In this document: positions 16,924 through 31,996 of the stretch, piece by piece
Numbering within the stretch: the stretch's first letter is position 1
Layout of the letters: each line of letters begins with the position of its first letter
NCBI RefSeq assembly: GCF_014522265.1
Contig: NZ_CP017024.1
Location: 841,501-905,500 of the forward strand
Direction of reading: 5' to 3'
Length of the DNA: 64,000 nt
Source: Pseudomonas oryzihabitans
GTDB lineage: Bacteria; Pseudomonadota; Gammaproteobacteria; Pseudomonadales; Pseudomonadaceae
Notes under the pieces: generated by a model
The model's database searches: none
The model's input: the letters and a program-made list of their open reading frames with translations, nothing else
Told to the model about the DNA's origin: nothing
Program-made: the position numbers and the translations under genes

Positions 16924-19203
16924 TCAGCTCTGGACGCTGGCTGCCGGGTTGATCACCCGGCCCAGTCCGAGATTGCGCAAGGCCAGGTGCAGGGCGCTGT
17001 GGATGACCTGGGGATTGTCGATCTGGCGCATCTGCTGCACCAGCTCGCGGGCCTTTTCCAGGGTGACCTGGCGCAGCAGCCACTTCACCTTGGGCAGGTT
17101 GGTGGCGTTCATCGACAGGGTATCGAAGCCCATGCCCATGAGCAGCACCGCCGCCGCCGGATCGCCGGCCATCTCGCCGCAGATGCTGACCGGCACCCCT
17201 TCGGCATGGGCGCCATCGACCACCTGTTGCAGCGCCTGCAGCACCGCCGGGTGGAAGTAGTCGTAGAGGTCAGCCACCCGCGGGTTGTTGCGATCCACCG
17301 CCAGCAGGTACTGGGTCAGGTCGTTGGAACCCACCGAGATGAAGTCCACCTGGCGCGCCAGATCACGAGCCTGGTAGACCGCCGAGGGGACCTCGACCAT
17401 GACACCCACAGGCGGCATAGGGATATCGACGCCTTCGTCACGCACCTCGCACCAGGCACGGTGCAGCAGATGCTGGGACTCCTCCACCTCGTGCACACCG
17501 GAAATCATCGGCAGCATGATGCGCAGGTTGTTCAGGCCTTCGCTGGCCTTGAGCATGGCGCGGGTCTGCACCAGGAAGATTTCCGGATGGTCCAGGGTGA
17601 CGCGGATCCCGCGCCAGCCGAGGAAGGGATTGTCTTCCTTGATCGGGAAATAGGACAGCGCCTTGTCGCCGCCGACGTCCAGGGTACGCATGGTCACCGG
17701 CGCCGGATGGAAGGCGGCCAGTTGCTCGCGATAGATGGAGAGCTGTTCCTTCTCGCTGGGAAAGCGCTCGTTGACCATGAAGGGTACTTCGGTGCGATAC
17801 AGCCCGACCCCTTCGGCGCCGCGCTGCTGGGCACGGGCCACGTCGGCCATCAGGCCGGTGTTGACCCACAGCGGCATGCGGTGACCGTCGAGGGTCTCGC
17901 AGGGCAGGCTGCGCAGGGCGTCGAGGCCCTGGGTCAGCTGGCGCTCCTCTTCCACCACGTCGCCATACTGCTTGATCAGCGTCGGCGAAGGATTGGTGAA
18001 GATCTCGCCGTGGTAGCCATCGACGATGAGGTCGATGCCGTCCACCTTGGAATACGGCAGATCCACCGCGCCCATGACGGTGGGCACGCCCATGGCACGC
18101 GCCAGGATGGCCACGTGGGAATTGCCCGAGCCAAGCACCGAGATCAGGCCGACCAGGCGCCCTTCGGGCACCTCGCCGAGCATGGCCGGCGAGAGTTCCT
18201 CGCTGACCAGGATGGTGTTTTCCGGATAGATCAGGCAGGCCTGGTGGGCCTGCTGCAGATAGGCCAGCAACCGGCGACCGAGGTCGCGCACGTCGGCGGC
18301 GCGTTCGCGCAGATAGGCGTCGTCCATCAGTTCGAAGCGCTGGACGTGCTCCATCACCACCTGGCGCAAGGCACCCTGGGCCCACTGGCCGCTCTTGATG
18401 ATGGTGGTCACCTCGTTACCGAGGGCGGCGTCGTCGAGCATCATCAGATAGACGTCGAACAGCGCCTGCTCTTCCTTGCGCAACTGGGTGGACAGGCGCT
18501 TGGACAACGCCTTCATGTCCGCCCGTACGCCTTCGATGGCGGTGCGGAACAGCTGCAACTCGGCGTCGATGTCGGTCACGGTCTTGTCCGGGACCACTTC
18601 CAGGTCGGCCGGTGGCAGGACCACCACCGCCTTGCCGACGCCGACCCCGGGCGAACCGGGGATGCCGACGAAACGGGCCTCCTGGATACCCCGGCCCTGC
18701 CGGTCCAGCCCGCGGATGGTCCCGGTAGCCTCGGCATGGGCGATCACCCCGGCGAGCTGGGCGCTCATGGTCACCAGGAAGGCCTCCTCACCCTCGTCGA
18801 ACTGGCGACGCTCCTTCTGCTGCACCACCAGCACGCCCATGACGCGCCGGTGGTGGATGATGGGCGCGCCGAGAAAGGAGGCATAGCGTTCTTCGCCGGT
18901 CTCGGCAAAGTAGCGAAAGCGCGGGTGACTGGCGGCGTCTTCGAGATTGAGCGGCTCTTCGCGGGTCCCGACCAGACCGACCAGGCCCTCGTTGGGGGCC
19001 ATGCTGACGCGACCGATGGACTTCTTGTTGAGGCCTTCGGTGGCCATCAGCACGAAACGGTTGGTGTCCGGATCCAGCAGATAGACGGAGCAGACCTGCG
19101 ACTGCATGGCCGCGCGGACGCGCTGCACGATGATGGACAGTGCCGACCCCAGATCCTTGGCGGCATTGACCTCCTGGACGATCTTGCGCAGAACTGCAAG
19201 CAT
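16924..19203 (-). CDS. ptsP: Phosphoenolpyruvate-protein phosphotransferase PtsP (EI-Ntr)
   Basis: PtsP is the first phosphotransferase of the nitrogen PTS, passing phosphate from PEP to NPr. The 759-residue protein has an N-terminal GAF domain (about 1-160; VCSVYLLDPDTNRFVLMATE), then the enzyme I fold with the swivelling phosphohistidine segment GNSHVAILARAMGVP (about His363) and the PEP-binding region with RTEVPFMVNERFP and SVGSNDLTQYLLAVDRN. The length matches the Pseudomonas family. rppH lies 111 bases upstream on the same strand, the order seen in other Pseudomonas. In the genus this system affects nitrogen and carbon metabolism and virulence traits. Confidence 0.97.
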   Translation of the reverse strand: MLAVLRKIVQEVNAAKDLGSALSIIVQRVRAAMQSQVCSVYLLDPDTNRFVLMATEGLNKKSIGRVSMAPNEGLVGLVGTREEPLNLEDAASHPRFRYFAETGEERYASFLGAPIIHHRRVMGVLVVQQKERRQFDEGEEAFLVTMSAQLAGVIAHAEATGTIRGLDRQGRGIQEARFVGIPGSPGVGVGKAVVVLPPADLEVVPDKTVTDIDAELQLFRTAIEGVRADMKALSKRLSTQLRKEEQALFDVYLMMLDDAALGNEVTTIIKSGQWAQGALRQVVMEHVQRFELMDDAYLRERAADVRDLGRRLLAYLQQAHQACLIYPENTILVSEELSPAMLGEVPEGRLVGLISVLGSGNSHVAILARAMGVPTVMGAVDLPYSKVDGIDLIVDGYHGEIFTNPSPTLIKQYGDVVEEERQLTQGLDALRSLPCETLDGHRMPLWVNTGLMADVARAQQRGAEGVGLYRTEVPFMVNERFPSEKEQLSIYREQLAAFHPAPVTMRTLDVGGDKALSYFPIKEDNPFLGWRGIRVTLDHPEIFLVQTRAMLKASEGLNNLRIMLPMISGVHEVEESQHLLHRAWCEVRDEGVDIPMPPVGVMVEVPSAVYQARDLARQVDFISVGSNDLTQYLLAVDRNNPRVADLYDYFHPAVLQALQQVVDGAHAEGVPVSICGEMAGDPAAAVLLMGMGFDTLSMNATNLPKVKWLLRQVTLEKARELVQQMRQIDNPQVIHSALHLALRNLGLGRVINPAASVQS

Positions 19204-19314
19204 CTAGCGCCTCCGCAGCCGACGCCCGGCGGAGCCGCCGGCGTGCATCACGTGTCGTTCATCCTGCATGACCACAGCTTCTCCTCACCTCTTTCGCACC
19301 GGCCGTACCGGTAA

Positions 19315-19787
19315 TCAGGCCAGCAAGCGGGGTGCCAACTCCTTGAGCGCCCGCCGATAGACCTCTCGCTTGAAGGTCACCACCTGGCCCAGTGGGTACC
19401 AGTAGCTTACCCAGCGCCAGCCATCGAATTCCGGCTTGCCCGTCACATCCATCCGCACCCGCTGCTCTTCCGCGGTCAGCCGCAGCAGAAACCACTTCTG
19501 CTTCTGGCCGATGCACAGCGGACGGCTGTGGGTGCGCACCATGCGCTGCGGCAGACGATAGCGCAACCAGCCCCGGGTACAGGCCAGGATGCGGACGTCA
19601 TCGGGGCTCAGCCCCACCTCTTCGTTCAGCTCCCGGTACAGCGCCTCTTCGGGCGTTTCCCGATCATCTATCCCACCCTGGGGAACTGCCAGGCATCCTG
19701 ATTGATGCGGCGGGCCCACAGTACTTGGCCGGCATCGTTGGCGAGAATGATGCCGACATTGGGGCGAAAACCATCAGCGTCGATCAC
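19315..19787 (-). CDS. rppH: RNA pyrophosphohydrolase RppH, with an apparent frameshift
   Basis: RppH removes pyrophosphate from 5'-triphosphate mRNA ends and so starts decay. The N-terminus (GTG at 19787; [15 protein letters not shown]) and the rest of the protein are in different frames. The join lies at a C4 run (G4 at 19680-19683 on the plus strand): read as is, the frame gives DAWQFPRVG and stops, whereas one more C gives [18 protein letters not shown]. The Nudix box ([20 protein letters not shown] followed by VGL) and the C-terminal [20 protein letters not shown] are intact. The corrected length is 157 residues, typical of the family. It is upstream of ptsP. Confidence 0.92.
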
Positions 19788-19978
19788 GGCTGCCACCCTT
19801 GAAAAATGTCGTTGCCCGCATTGTTCCACAAAGCCCGACAGCCCAGCAATGCAAGCTCCGGACCGACTGGGGCGCGGCCGACCGGCGCAGGCGCCCGACA
19901 GCTGCCGCGACCTGCAAAAGCCCGCATTATGGTGGTCGCTAGCTGAACGTCGGCTTAAGGGCCGGCAAACGTCGCGCC

Positions 19979-21502
19979 TCAGCGAAAATGCCGTTGCACG
20001 GCCATGTAGAGGGCCAGTGCCAGACCGATCCAGCCGACCAGCCAGAAATAGTCGAGATAGCCCAGCACCTGGCTCTGGCGGGTGACCAGACTGGAGATCT
20101 GCGCCAGGGCGTTGTCGGCGCCGGTGGCTTGCCGATAGCGTTCGCCATAGGCCTGGTAGTTCTGCGCATAGGGATTGACCGCGGCGCTGAGCACCGCGGC
20201 GTGAAAGGCGTCGCGCCACTGCAGGAAGACGTTGGAGAGCACGATGCCCATGGGCATGACCAGTTGCTGGGTCATGTTCTTGATCTGGTAGGCCTGGCTG
20301 AAATAGGCCGGCTCGACGCGCATGAAGGTGTACATGATGATCACCGCGAAGGTGCCGATCAGGTAGGTGCCATGCATCATCAGCCCCGGGACCAGCTGCT
20401 GGTAGAGGGGCACGTCGGCGTGCTGGCGCACCATCCAGAAGCCGTAGCCGGCCAGCAGCAGATAGCCCGCCACCAGGTACTTGCGAAAGCCGCCCCAGGG
20501 AAAGCGCTCGCGCAGCCGCACCGAGGTGATCATCAGCAGCGGTGCCAGACCGCACAGCCAGCCCAGCGCCATGACGCCCCCGGCGGTATAGACCGGCAGT
20601 TGCAGGCCGTTGACCACGTACTGGGGGATGATGAAGTTGTAGGCGCCGAGCAGGAAGTAGTTGAGCATCATGAACAGCATGCCGGCGAGAAAGCCCGGGG
20701 TGATGGCGTGCTTGAAGTCCAGCGTCGGCCGCGCCAGGCCGCGCTCGTAGTAGACATAGAGTCCGAGGATGGCCGTTCCCAGCAGCAGCTCCAGGGCCAG
20801 CCACAGCCCGTCGCTGAAGAAGTCGAAGGCCAGGCGCTGGGTGGTGGTGGTCAGCAGCAGGCTGCCCACCGCCAGCAACACCATGGACAGCAGCGAAGGC
20901 GCTCCGGAATTCTGCAGCGGATGGGAGCGTCGCGGCAGCGACAGCCAGACGCACACCGCCACCAGCGCGCAGGCCAGCGCCGGCACCATGAAGATGGCGC
21001 GCCACTGATGACCTTCCAGCAATTCCGCGGTGGTGAAGGACGCGAGCGCACCACCCAGGGGCACGCCGGAGGCGAAGGCGCGGATCCCGGTCGGCAACTG
21101 CGGACCGGAGAAATACATCTGCACCAGTACCCGCGCCCCGGCAAAGAAGGTGGCGGCACCGGCGCCCATCAGTACTCGCCCGACGATGAAGGTCGGTAGA
21201 TCGGTGGCCACCAGGCAGCACACCTGGCCGACCAGGTGGATGCCGACGGCGGTGAAGATCAGGTTGCGATAGCCCAGGCGCTGGGCGAACCACTGGTGCG
21301 GGGCGCTGGTGACGATGACCGCGGCGCTGTAGCAGGCCGTGGCCAGGGTGTAGCTGCGCGGGTCGATACCCAGGCCGCCGTAGACATAGCGGTTGGCCAG
21401 GGCGATTGACAGGTTGTCGAGAAAGTACACCAGCACCATCAGGGTGATGCTCAGCAGCAACAGGCCGCGGTGGTGAGGGCGATCGGTGTCGTCGGCGTAC
21501 AT
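19979..21502 (-). CDS. MFS transporter, DHA2-like
   Basis: The 507-residue protein has about 12-14 hydrophobic helices. Features include [20 protein letters not shown] in helix 1, an MFS motif A-like stretch ([15 protein letters not shown]) and [20 protein letters not shown]. The C-terminal half ([20 protein letters not shown]) fits large efflux-type MFS proteins, but the substrate is unknown. The ATG at 21502 ([13 protein letters not shown]) is chosen because the upstream in-frame residues are non-conserved; its ribosome site is weak. It is one of two genes at the junction between the rppH and hemE blocks. Confidence 0.88.
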   Translation of the reverse strand: MYADDTDRPHHRGLLLLSITLMVLVYFLDNLSIALANRYVYGGLGIDPRSYTLATACYSAAVIVTSAPHQWFAQRLGYRNLIFTAVGIHLVGQVCCLVATDLPTFIVGRVLMGAGAATFFAGARVLVQMYFSGPQLPTGIRAFASGVPLGGALASFTTAELLEGHQWRAIFMVPALACALVAVCVWLSLPRRSHPLQNSGAPSLLSMVLLAVGSLLLTTTTQRLAFDFFSDGLWLALELLLGTAILGLYVYYERGLARPTLDFKHAITPGFLAGMLFMMLNYFLLGAYNFIIPQYVVNGLQLPVYTAGGVMALGWLCGLAPLLMITSVRLRERFPWGGFRKYLVAGYLLLAGYGFWMVRQHADVPLYQQLVPGLMMHGTYLIGTFAVIIMYTFMRVEPAYFSQAYQIKNMTQQLVMPMGIVLSNVFLQWRDAFHAAVLSAAVNPYAQNYQAYGERYRQATGADNALAQISSLVTRQSQVLGYLDYFWLVGWIGLALALYMAVQRHFR

Positions 21503-21611
21503 GAAGACCCATGCTGGCACTAAGGGGGCCAGTCGTGGACCCTGCGTCCGGGCGGGGTTCAGAGACCGCGTTGTCGCAGCCTCCTTCAGGTGATACGGAT
21601 CGCGTCCCGAC

Positions 21612-22625
21612 TCAGCCGGGCAGCAGGGCCCGGACGTCGGCCAGGAGTTCGTCCGGCACCTCCACCCAGCCACGGGTGGTGTTACGAGTCCGTGCCTGAT
21701 AGCGGCGCTGCGACGGCAGGCGGGCGCCCTGGGCCTCGATGCCGGCGAACAGCTGCTCGGCGCGCTGCTGATAGTCGGCTACCGCGGCGCCGAGAAAGCG
21801 CTGGGGATCGAAGGCCAGGATGAGTTCGCCGTGATAGGGCAACCCGCCCGCGCCGGCGTCGACCACGGAGGACTCCGGACTGGTGAGATCGCCGATCAGG
21901 GGACCGGCGAGCAATTCGATCATGGCCGACAGCGCCGAGCCCTTGTGGCCACCAAAGGTGAGCATGGCGCCCTCCTCCAGCACGGTGCGGGCATCGCTGC
22001 TGGGAGCACCCTCGGCATCCACCCCCCAGCCCTCGGGCAGGGCCTTGCCGGCGCGTCGATGCAATTCGATTTCGCCGCGGGCAACGGCGCTGGTGGCGAA
22101 GTCGAAGACGAAGGGCTGCCCTTCCGGCCGTGGCCAGCCGAAGGCGATGGGATTGGTACCGAACAGGGGACGACGCCCACCGGCCGGGGCGACATAGGCC
22201 TGGGTCGGATTGCAGGCCAAGGCCACCAGGCCCCTGGCGGTGAGGGCTTCCATCTCCACCCAGAGCGCCGAGAAGTGCACGCAGTTGTTGATCGCCAGGG
22301 CTGCCAGACCGCACTTGCGCGCCTTGGCTTCCAGCAGCGGCAGACCCGTATGAAAGGCCAGCGGCGAGAAGCCGCCCCCGGCATCGACCCGGACAATGGC
22401 CGGTGCCACCTCTTCGACGCGAGGCTCGGCATCTGCCACCACCTTGCCGGCCTTGAGCGTCTTGACGATGCCCAGGAGCCGATAGATGCCATGGGAGGCG
22501 CAGTCGTCACGCTGGCCGGCCACCATCATGGCGGCGATGGCCGCGCCCTGCGGCTGACTGAAGCCATGGGCCGCGAGCACCTCTTCGGCCAGGTGCTGCA
22601 GTTCTTCCGGGGTCATCTGGGCCAT
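21612..22625 (-). CDS. Ldh_2 family NAD(P)H-dependent reductase, DpkA-like
   Basis: The 337-residue protein belongs to the malate/L-lactate dehydrogenase (Ldh_2) fold, shown by CASHGIYRL, RVDAGGGFSPLAF, AINNCVHFSALW, PLFGTNPIAFGWPR and FGGHKGSALSAMIELLAG. The pattern GTNPIAF plus VFDFATSAVARGEIELH and LPEGWGVDAEG resembles delta1-piperideine-2-carboxylate/pyrroline-2-carboxylate reductase (DpkA), which acts in D-lysine and D-proline or hydroxyproline catabolism. The specific substrate is inference. It is 109 bases upstream of the MFS gene on the same strand and may share its transcript. Confidence 0.85.
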   Translation of the reverse strand: MAQMTPEELQHLAEEVLAAHGFSQPQGAAIAAMMVAGQRDDCASHGIYRLLGIVKTLKAGKVVADAEPRVEEVAPAIVRVDAGGGFSPLAFHTGLPLLEAKARKCGLAALAINNCVHFSALWVEMEALTARGLVALACNPTQAYVAPAGGRRPLFGTNPIAFGWPRPEGQPFVFDFATSAVARGEIELHRRAGKALPEGWGVDAEGAPSSDARTVLEEGAMLTFGGHKGSALSAMIELLAGPLIGDLTSPESSVVDAGAGGLPYHGELILAFDPQRFLGAAVADYQQRAEQLFAGIEAQGARLPSQRRYQARTRNTTRGWVEVPDELLADVRALLPG

Positions 22626-22717
22626 GGCGGCGCTCCGTCGGGAAAACCCCGACTATGCCGTAACCGGCCACGCCCCGCTCGCTCGACTTGGGACCGGTCG
22701 TGCCGATCCCGGCACAG

Positions 22718-23784
22718 TCAGCCTTGGTGGTAGCGCCCCGACAACTCGTGGACGGCTTCGATGAAGGCACCGGCATGGGCCGGATCCACCTCGGGGGTGA
22801 TGCCATGGCCCAGGTTGAAGACGTGGCCGCTGCCCTGGCCGTAGCTTTCCAGGATGCGCCCAACCTCGGCGCGGATGGCCGACGGCTTGGCGTAGAGCAC
22901 GCTGGGGTCCATGTTGCCTTGCAGGGCAACCTTGGCACCCACACGGCGGCGCGCTTCGCCGATGTCGCAGGTCCAGTCCAGGCCCAGGGCCTCGGCCCCG
23001 CTGTCGGCCAGGCTTTCCAGCCAGAGACCGCCATTCTTGGTGAAGAGGATCACCGGTACCTGGCGCCCTTCATGCTCGCGGATTAGCCCGGCGACGATCT
23101 TGCGCATGTAGGCCAGGGAAAATTCCTGGTAGGCCGCGGCGGACAGGTTGCCGCCCCAGGTATCGAAGATCTGCACCGCCTGGGCGCCGGCGCGGATCTG
23201 GCCGTTGAGGTAGGCGGTGACCGCCTGGGCCAGCTTGTCCAGCAGCAGGTGCAGGGCCTCGGGGGTGTCGTAGAGCATGGCCTTGGCCTTGCGGAAATCC
23301 TTGCTGGAGCCGCCTTCGATCATGTAGGTGGCGAGGGTCCAGGGGCTGCCGGAAAAGCCGATCAGGGGTACCCGGCCGTCCAGCGCCGTGCGGATGGTGC
23401 GCACGGCGTCCATCACATAGCCCAGGTCGGATTCGGCATCGGGGATCGGCAGCGCCTCGATGTCGGCAGGCGTGTCGATCACCTTGCGAAAGCGCGGCCC
23501 CTCGCCGGTCTCGAAATAGAGGCCCTGACCCATGGCGTCGGGATGGTGAGGATGTCGGAAAAGAGGATGGCGGCATCCAGCGGATAGCGCTCCAGCGGCT
23601 GCAGGGTCACCTCGCAGGCGAATTGTGGGTTCTTGCACAGACTCATGAAGTCCCCGGCGCGGGCCCGGCTGGCGCGGTACTCGGGCAGATAGCGCCCGGC
23701 CTGGCGCATCATCCACACCGGGGTGACGTCCACCGGCTGCTTGAGCAGGGCACGCAGGAAACGGTCGTTCTTCAGGGCAGTCAT
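22718..23784 (-). CDS. hemE: Uroporphyrinogen decarboxylase, with an apparent frameshift
   Basis: HemE decarboxylates uroporphyrinogen III to coproporphyrinogen III in haem synthesis. The start at 23784 ([17 protein letters not shown]) leads into the family signature [14 protein letters not shown]. The frame breaks at a C3 run (G3 at 23540-23542 on the plus strand); one added C gives [19 protein letters not shown] and continues to the stop at 22718. Active-site segments [19 protein letters not shown] and GGLWLESL are intact in the second frame. The corrected length is 355 residues, as expected. The gene is essential, so a read error is likely. It stands 421 bases from gltD. Confidence 0.93.
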
Positions 23785-23910
23785 GGCGACATCCGGCAGC
23801 AAAAGTGCCGGCATTGTCGCAAAGCGGCTGGCAAAAGGCACGGCAGCGGGTCGTGCCTTTTGTCTATCGGGGCGATGGGGTGGCGGTTGTGACTGGCAAG
23901 GGATAGCCGC

Positions 23911-24000
23911 GTGGAAAACGCTGTGCGGTTTTCCACCCTACGCATCGGTGGCGGCGTGAAGCCGTAGGGTGGGTAACGGCGCGGCCTTACCCACCGTCGA
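23911..24000. repeat. Dispersed hairpin repeat, family B copy 2, plus a second hairpin
   Basis: GTGGAAAAC (23911-23919) and GTTTTCCAC (23928-23936) form a 9-bp stem around a GC-rich loop, nearly the same as the unit at 4893-4916. CCTAC just after it is mirrored by GTAGG further on, and GGGTGGGTAA pairs with TTACCCACC to form another hairpin. The whole stretch sits in the 421-base spacer between hemE and gltD, which holds no gene I can support. Confidence 0.65.
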
Positions 24001-24047
24001 GCCCAGCACATTACAGCCACCCTCGAGAGGACGGATTCAACGAGCTA

Positions 24048-24141
24048 ATCGCGGCCATGCCGGTGCGCCGTAGCGACCGCTCCTACAAGAGCGTCATGCC
24101 AGGCAGGAGCGGTCGCATCGGCGAACCGCCATGGCCTCGAT
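24048..24141. repeat. REP-like palindromic repeat, family A diverged copy
   Basis: This imperfect palindrome begins ATCGCGGCCATG and ends CATGGCCTCGAT. Its inner 12-bp arms, GCGACCGCTCCT (24073-24084) and its complement (24105-24116), are perfect. It shares its outer and inner words with the 26-bp palindromes at 4962-5025 and 50945-51009 but has extra sequence within the arms. Confidence 0.7.
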
Positions 24142-24153
24142 AATCTTTCAGCA

Positions 24154-24185
24154 ACAAAAAAGCCGACCGGCTTCCACCGGTCGGC
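24154..24185 (-). terminator. Rho-independent terminator of gltD
   Basis: A 9-bp stem (GCCGACCGG, 24162-24170, with 24177-24185) is followed on the minus strand by TTTTTTGTTG. It begins 21 bases past the gltD stop. Confidence 0.85.
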
Positions 24186-24205
24186 TCCTGTCCAGCGGCC
24201 TGGGC

Positions 24206-25651
<1,446 letters not shown>

Positions 25652-25714
25652 TCAGCAGGGCGCCACGAGCTATCACGGTGAAACCGGCGCCTTGCGGCGC
25701 CGGCATCGAAGTCG

Positions 25715-30163
<4,449 letters not shown>

Positions 30164-30251
30164 AGCGCTCTCACCGGCAATCAGGTTATTGCGAAGGCAT
30201 CACAAAACGGTCCGCTTATTTGAACTTTTTTCGGACAGTCAAAGGCTGACC

Positions 30252-30279
30252 AGTGTAGCGAAAAAATCGCTTACGACAA
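30252..30279 (-). promoter_or_regulatory. Candidate sigma-70 promoter for gltBD
   Basis: On the minus strand TTGTCG (30279-30274) and TACACT (30257-30252) are separated by 16 bases and lie about 90 bases before the gltB ATG. The spacer is AT-rich at its downstream end. The spacer is the only long non-coding region ahead of gltB. Confidence 0.6.
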
Positions 30280-30313
30280 ACACTGATGACACCTGATGAA
30301 AATTTGGTGACGC

Positions 30314-30359
30314 AAAAAAGAAAGCCCCGGCATCACGCTCGTGATAGCGCCGGGGCTTT
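30314..30359 (-). terminator. Rho-independent terminator of the aroK-aroB-damX unit
   Basis: An 11-bp stem (AAAGCCCCGGC, 30321-30331, with 30349-30359) extends through an inner ATCAC/GTGAT stem with a small bulge. On the minus strand it is followed by CTTTTTTG, 21 bases past the damX stop. Confidence 0.85.
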
Positions 30360-30379
30360 ATTTGCATTTCAGGCAAGAA

Positions 30380-31978
30380 TCAGCGACTGGTGGCGATGTC
30401 CTGCTGGATGCTGGCGAAGGTCCGCGGCCAGGGTTTGCTGGCCTGCACCTTGGCCGGCAGCTGCTTGACCGCCGCTTCCGCCGCCGCCCGATTGGCGAAG
30501 TTGCCGTAGGTCACCACATAGAGCGCCTTGCCCTGGTAGCTCTTCTTGAAATAGCGGAAGTTGCCACTGTCGGACTGGCCGGCGATGAAGTCCTGCGCGG
30601 CCTTTTCGGTGCTGGTGCCCACCACCTGCAAGGCGTATTTGCTACCGGACTGGCTGCCGTACCAGCCCGCCGCGGCACTGCCGGCGTGGGCAGGCGCCGC
30701 CGTCGGGGCCGGCTTGGCCGGTGCCGGCGCGGCGGTAGGCGCAGGCGCGGTATGCCGGGGCGCCGGGGCAGCCACTGCCGGCGCACTGGGCGCTGGCGTG
30801 CGTGCCGGTGTCCGGCTGGGCAGTTCGTCTTCGTCACTGACCGGCGGGGCCTCGGTGGTCACGGTCGGCGGCACGCCGCCAGCGCCCATGTCGTTACCGG
30901 CCGCGGTACCCGCCTGCCGGCCACCAGCCGCTTCCGCCAGGGGTTCACGGATGACCGGCTGCGACTCACCCACCAGCGGCAGGGGCAGCGGCTTGGAAGA
31001 GCCGTCGAACTGGATGGGCGCCCCTTGGGCGTCCTTGCCGGCAGAGGCGGTGTTCTGGCCACCCATGGGCAGGTCCTGTCCGGCCGTGCCGGTGGCCGGG
31101 GCCTCGCTCTTGCCGCCCTTCAGCGACAGCGCCGCGGCGCCGACTGCCAGCACCACCACCCCGAGAATGACCAGGTGCTTGCGCGGCAGCGCCGCCAGCA
31201 GATTGCGCGAGCCCTTCGCCGGTGCGGCGGCCTTCTTGCGCCGGGCGCTCATGCCCGCCACCAGGACATCCCGGGCTTCTTCGTTGAGCCGACCGGGCCA
31301 GCCGCCGGAGCGCTGGTGGATGGTCGCGAGTTGCTCGTCGGTAAAGATCTCCAGGCCCTGGCCGGCACCCTCCAGGCGCTGGGCCAGATATTCCTCGGCC
31401 TCGCTCTCGCTGTAGGGCAGCAACTCGATGGCGTGATAGCGCTCTTCGCCCTGGGCGATGTCTTCCAGGCGCATCACCACTTCCGCTTCGCCGAACAGGA
31501 AGACGTGCAGGCGCTCCTTTTCGCCGCCACCGGCCAGTTCCAGCAGGGCTTCCAGCGCGGGGGTGGCCAGCGCCTCGGCGTCATCCACCAGGATGTAGAC
31601 CTCCTGCCCCGCCAGGCGCACTTCCGCCGCCTGCGCGAGAATGGCCGCCGGCGTCTGGCTGTCGGCGCCCACGCCCTTGGCGACCTGGGCCAGCACGGTA
31701 CGGGCGTCGCCGCCGTTCTGCGCGGAAATCACCACGCAGTGCACGGCCTCCTTCTTGGTACTGGCCGCCAGCGCCTGGCGCAGCAGCGTCTTGCCACTGC
31801 CCTCAGGGCCGCTGACCACCAGCAGCAGCTGGCTGTAGCGGGCCAGATGATGCAACTGGCCCAGCACCGGCTTGCGCTGCGCCGGAAAGAATTTGAAACC
31901 GGGAACGCGGGCGGCGAACGGGTCGTGAGTGAACTGATAGTGACCGAGGAAGGCTTCGTCGGCGTGCAGATTGGACAT
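30380..31978 (-). CDS. damX: DamX-like AAA ATPase with SPOR domain
   Basis: The 532-residue protein has an N-terminal AAA-type ATPase (Walker A GPEGSGKTLLRQAL, Walker B YILVDDAEAL; about 1-250), one transmembrane helix (HLVILGVVVLAVGAAALSL, about 280), a long Pro/Ala-rich periplasmic linker and a C-terminal SPOR domain (YALQVVGTSTEKAA, YFKKSYQGKALYVVTYGNF). SPOR domains bind denuded septal glycan, so a division-site role is expected. It is 18 bases downstream of aroB, and ends the pilMNOPQ-aroK-aroB-damX run. Confidence 0.93.
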   Translation of the reverse strand: MSNLHADEAFLGHYQFTHDPFAARVPGFKFFPAQRKPVLGQLHHLARYSQLLLVVSGPEGSGKTLLRQALAASTKKEAVHCVVISAQNGGDARTVLAQVAKGVGADSQTPAAILAQAAEVRLAGQEVYILVDDAEALATPALEALLELAGGGEKERLHVFLFGEAEVVMRLEDIAQGEERYHAIELLPYSESEAEEYLAQRLEGAGQGLEIFTDEQLATIHQRSGGWPGRLNEEARDVLVAGMSARRKKAAAPAKGSRNLLAALPRKHLVILGVVVLAVGAAALSLKGGKSEAPATGTAGQDLPMGGQNTASAGKDAQGAPIQFDGSSKPLPLPLVGESQPVIREPLAEAAGGRQAGTAAGNDMGAGGVPPTVTTEAPPVSDEDELPSRTPARTPAPSAPAVAAPAPRHTAPAPTAAPAPAKPAPTAAPAHAGSAAAGWYGSQSGSKYALQVVGTSTEKAAQDFIAGQSDSGNFRYFKKSYQGKALYVVTYGNFANRAAAEAAVKQLPAKVQASKPWPRTFASIQQDIATSR

Positions 31979-31996
31979 GGGACTCTCTTGTTCTCC

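Noticed and set aside
16765-19314. 849-codon open frame on the plus strand opposite ptsP
   Set aside because: It is the complement of PtsP codons, with His/Gln/Leu-rich low-complexity composition and no domain.
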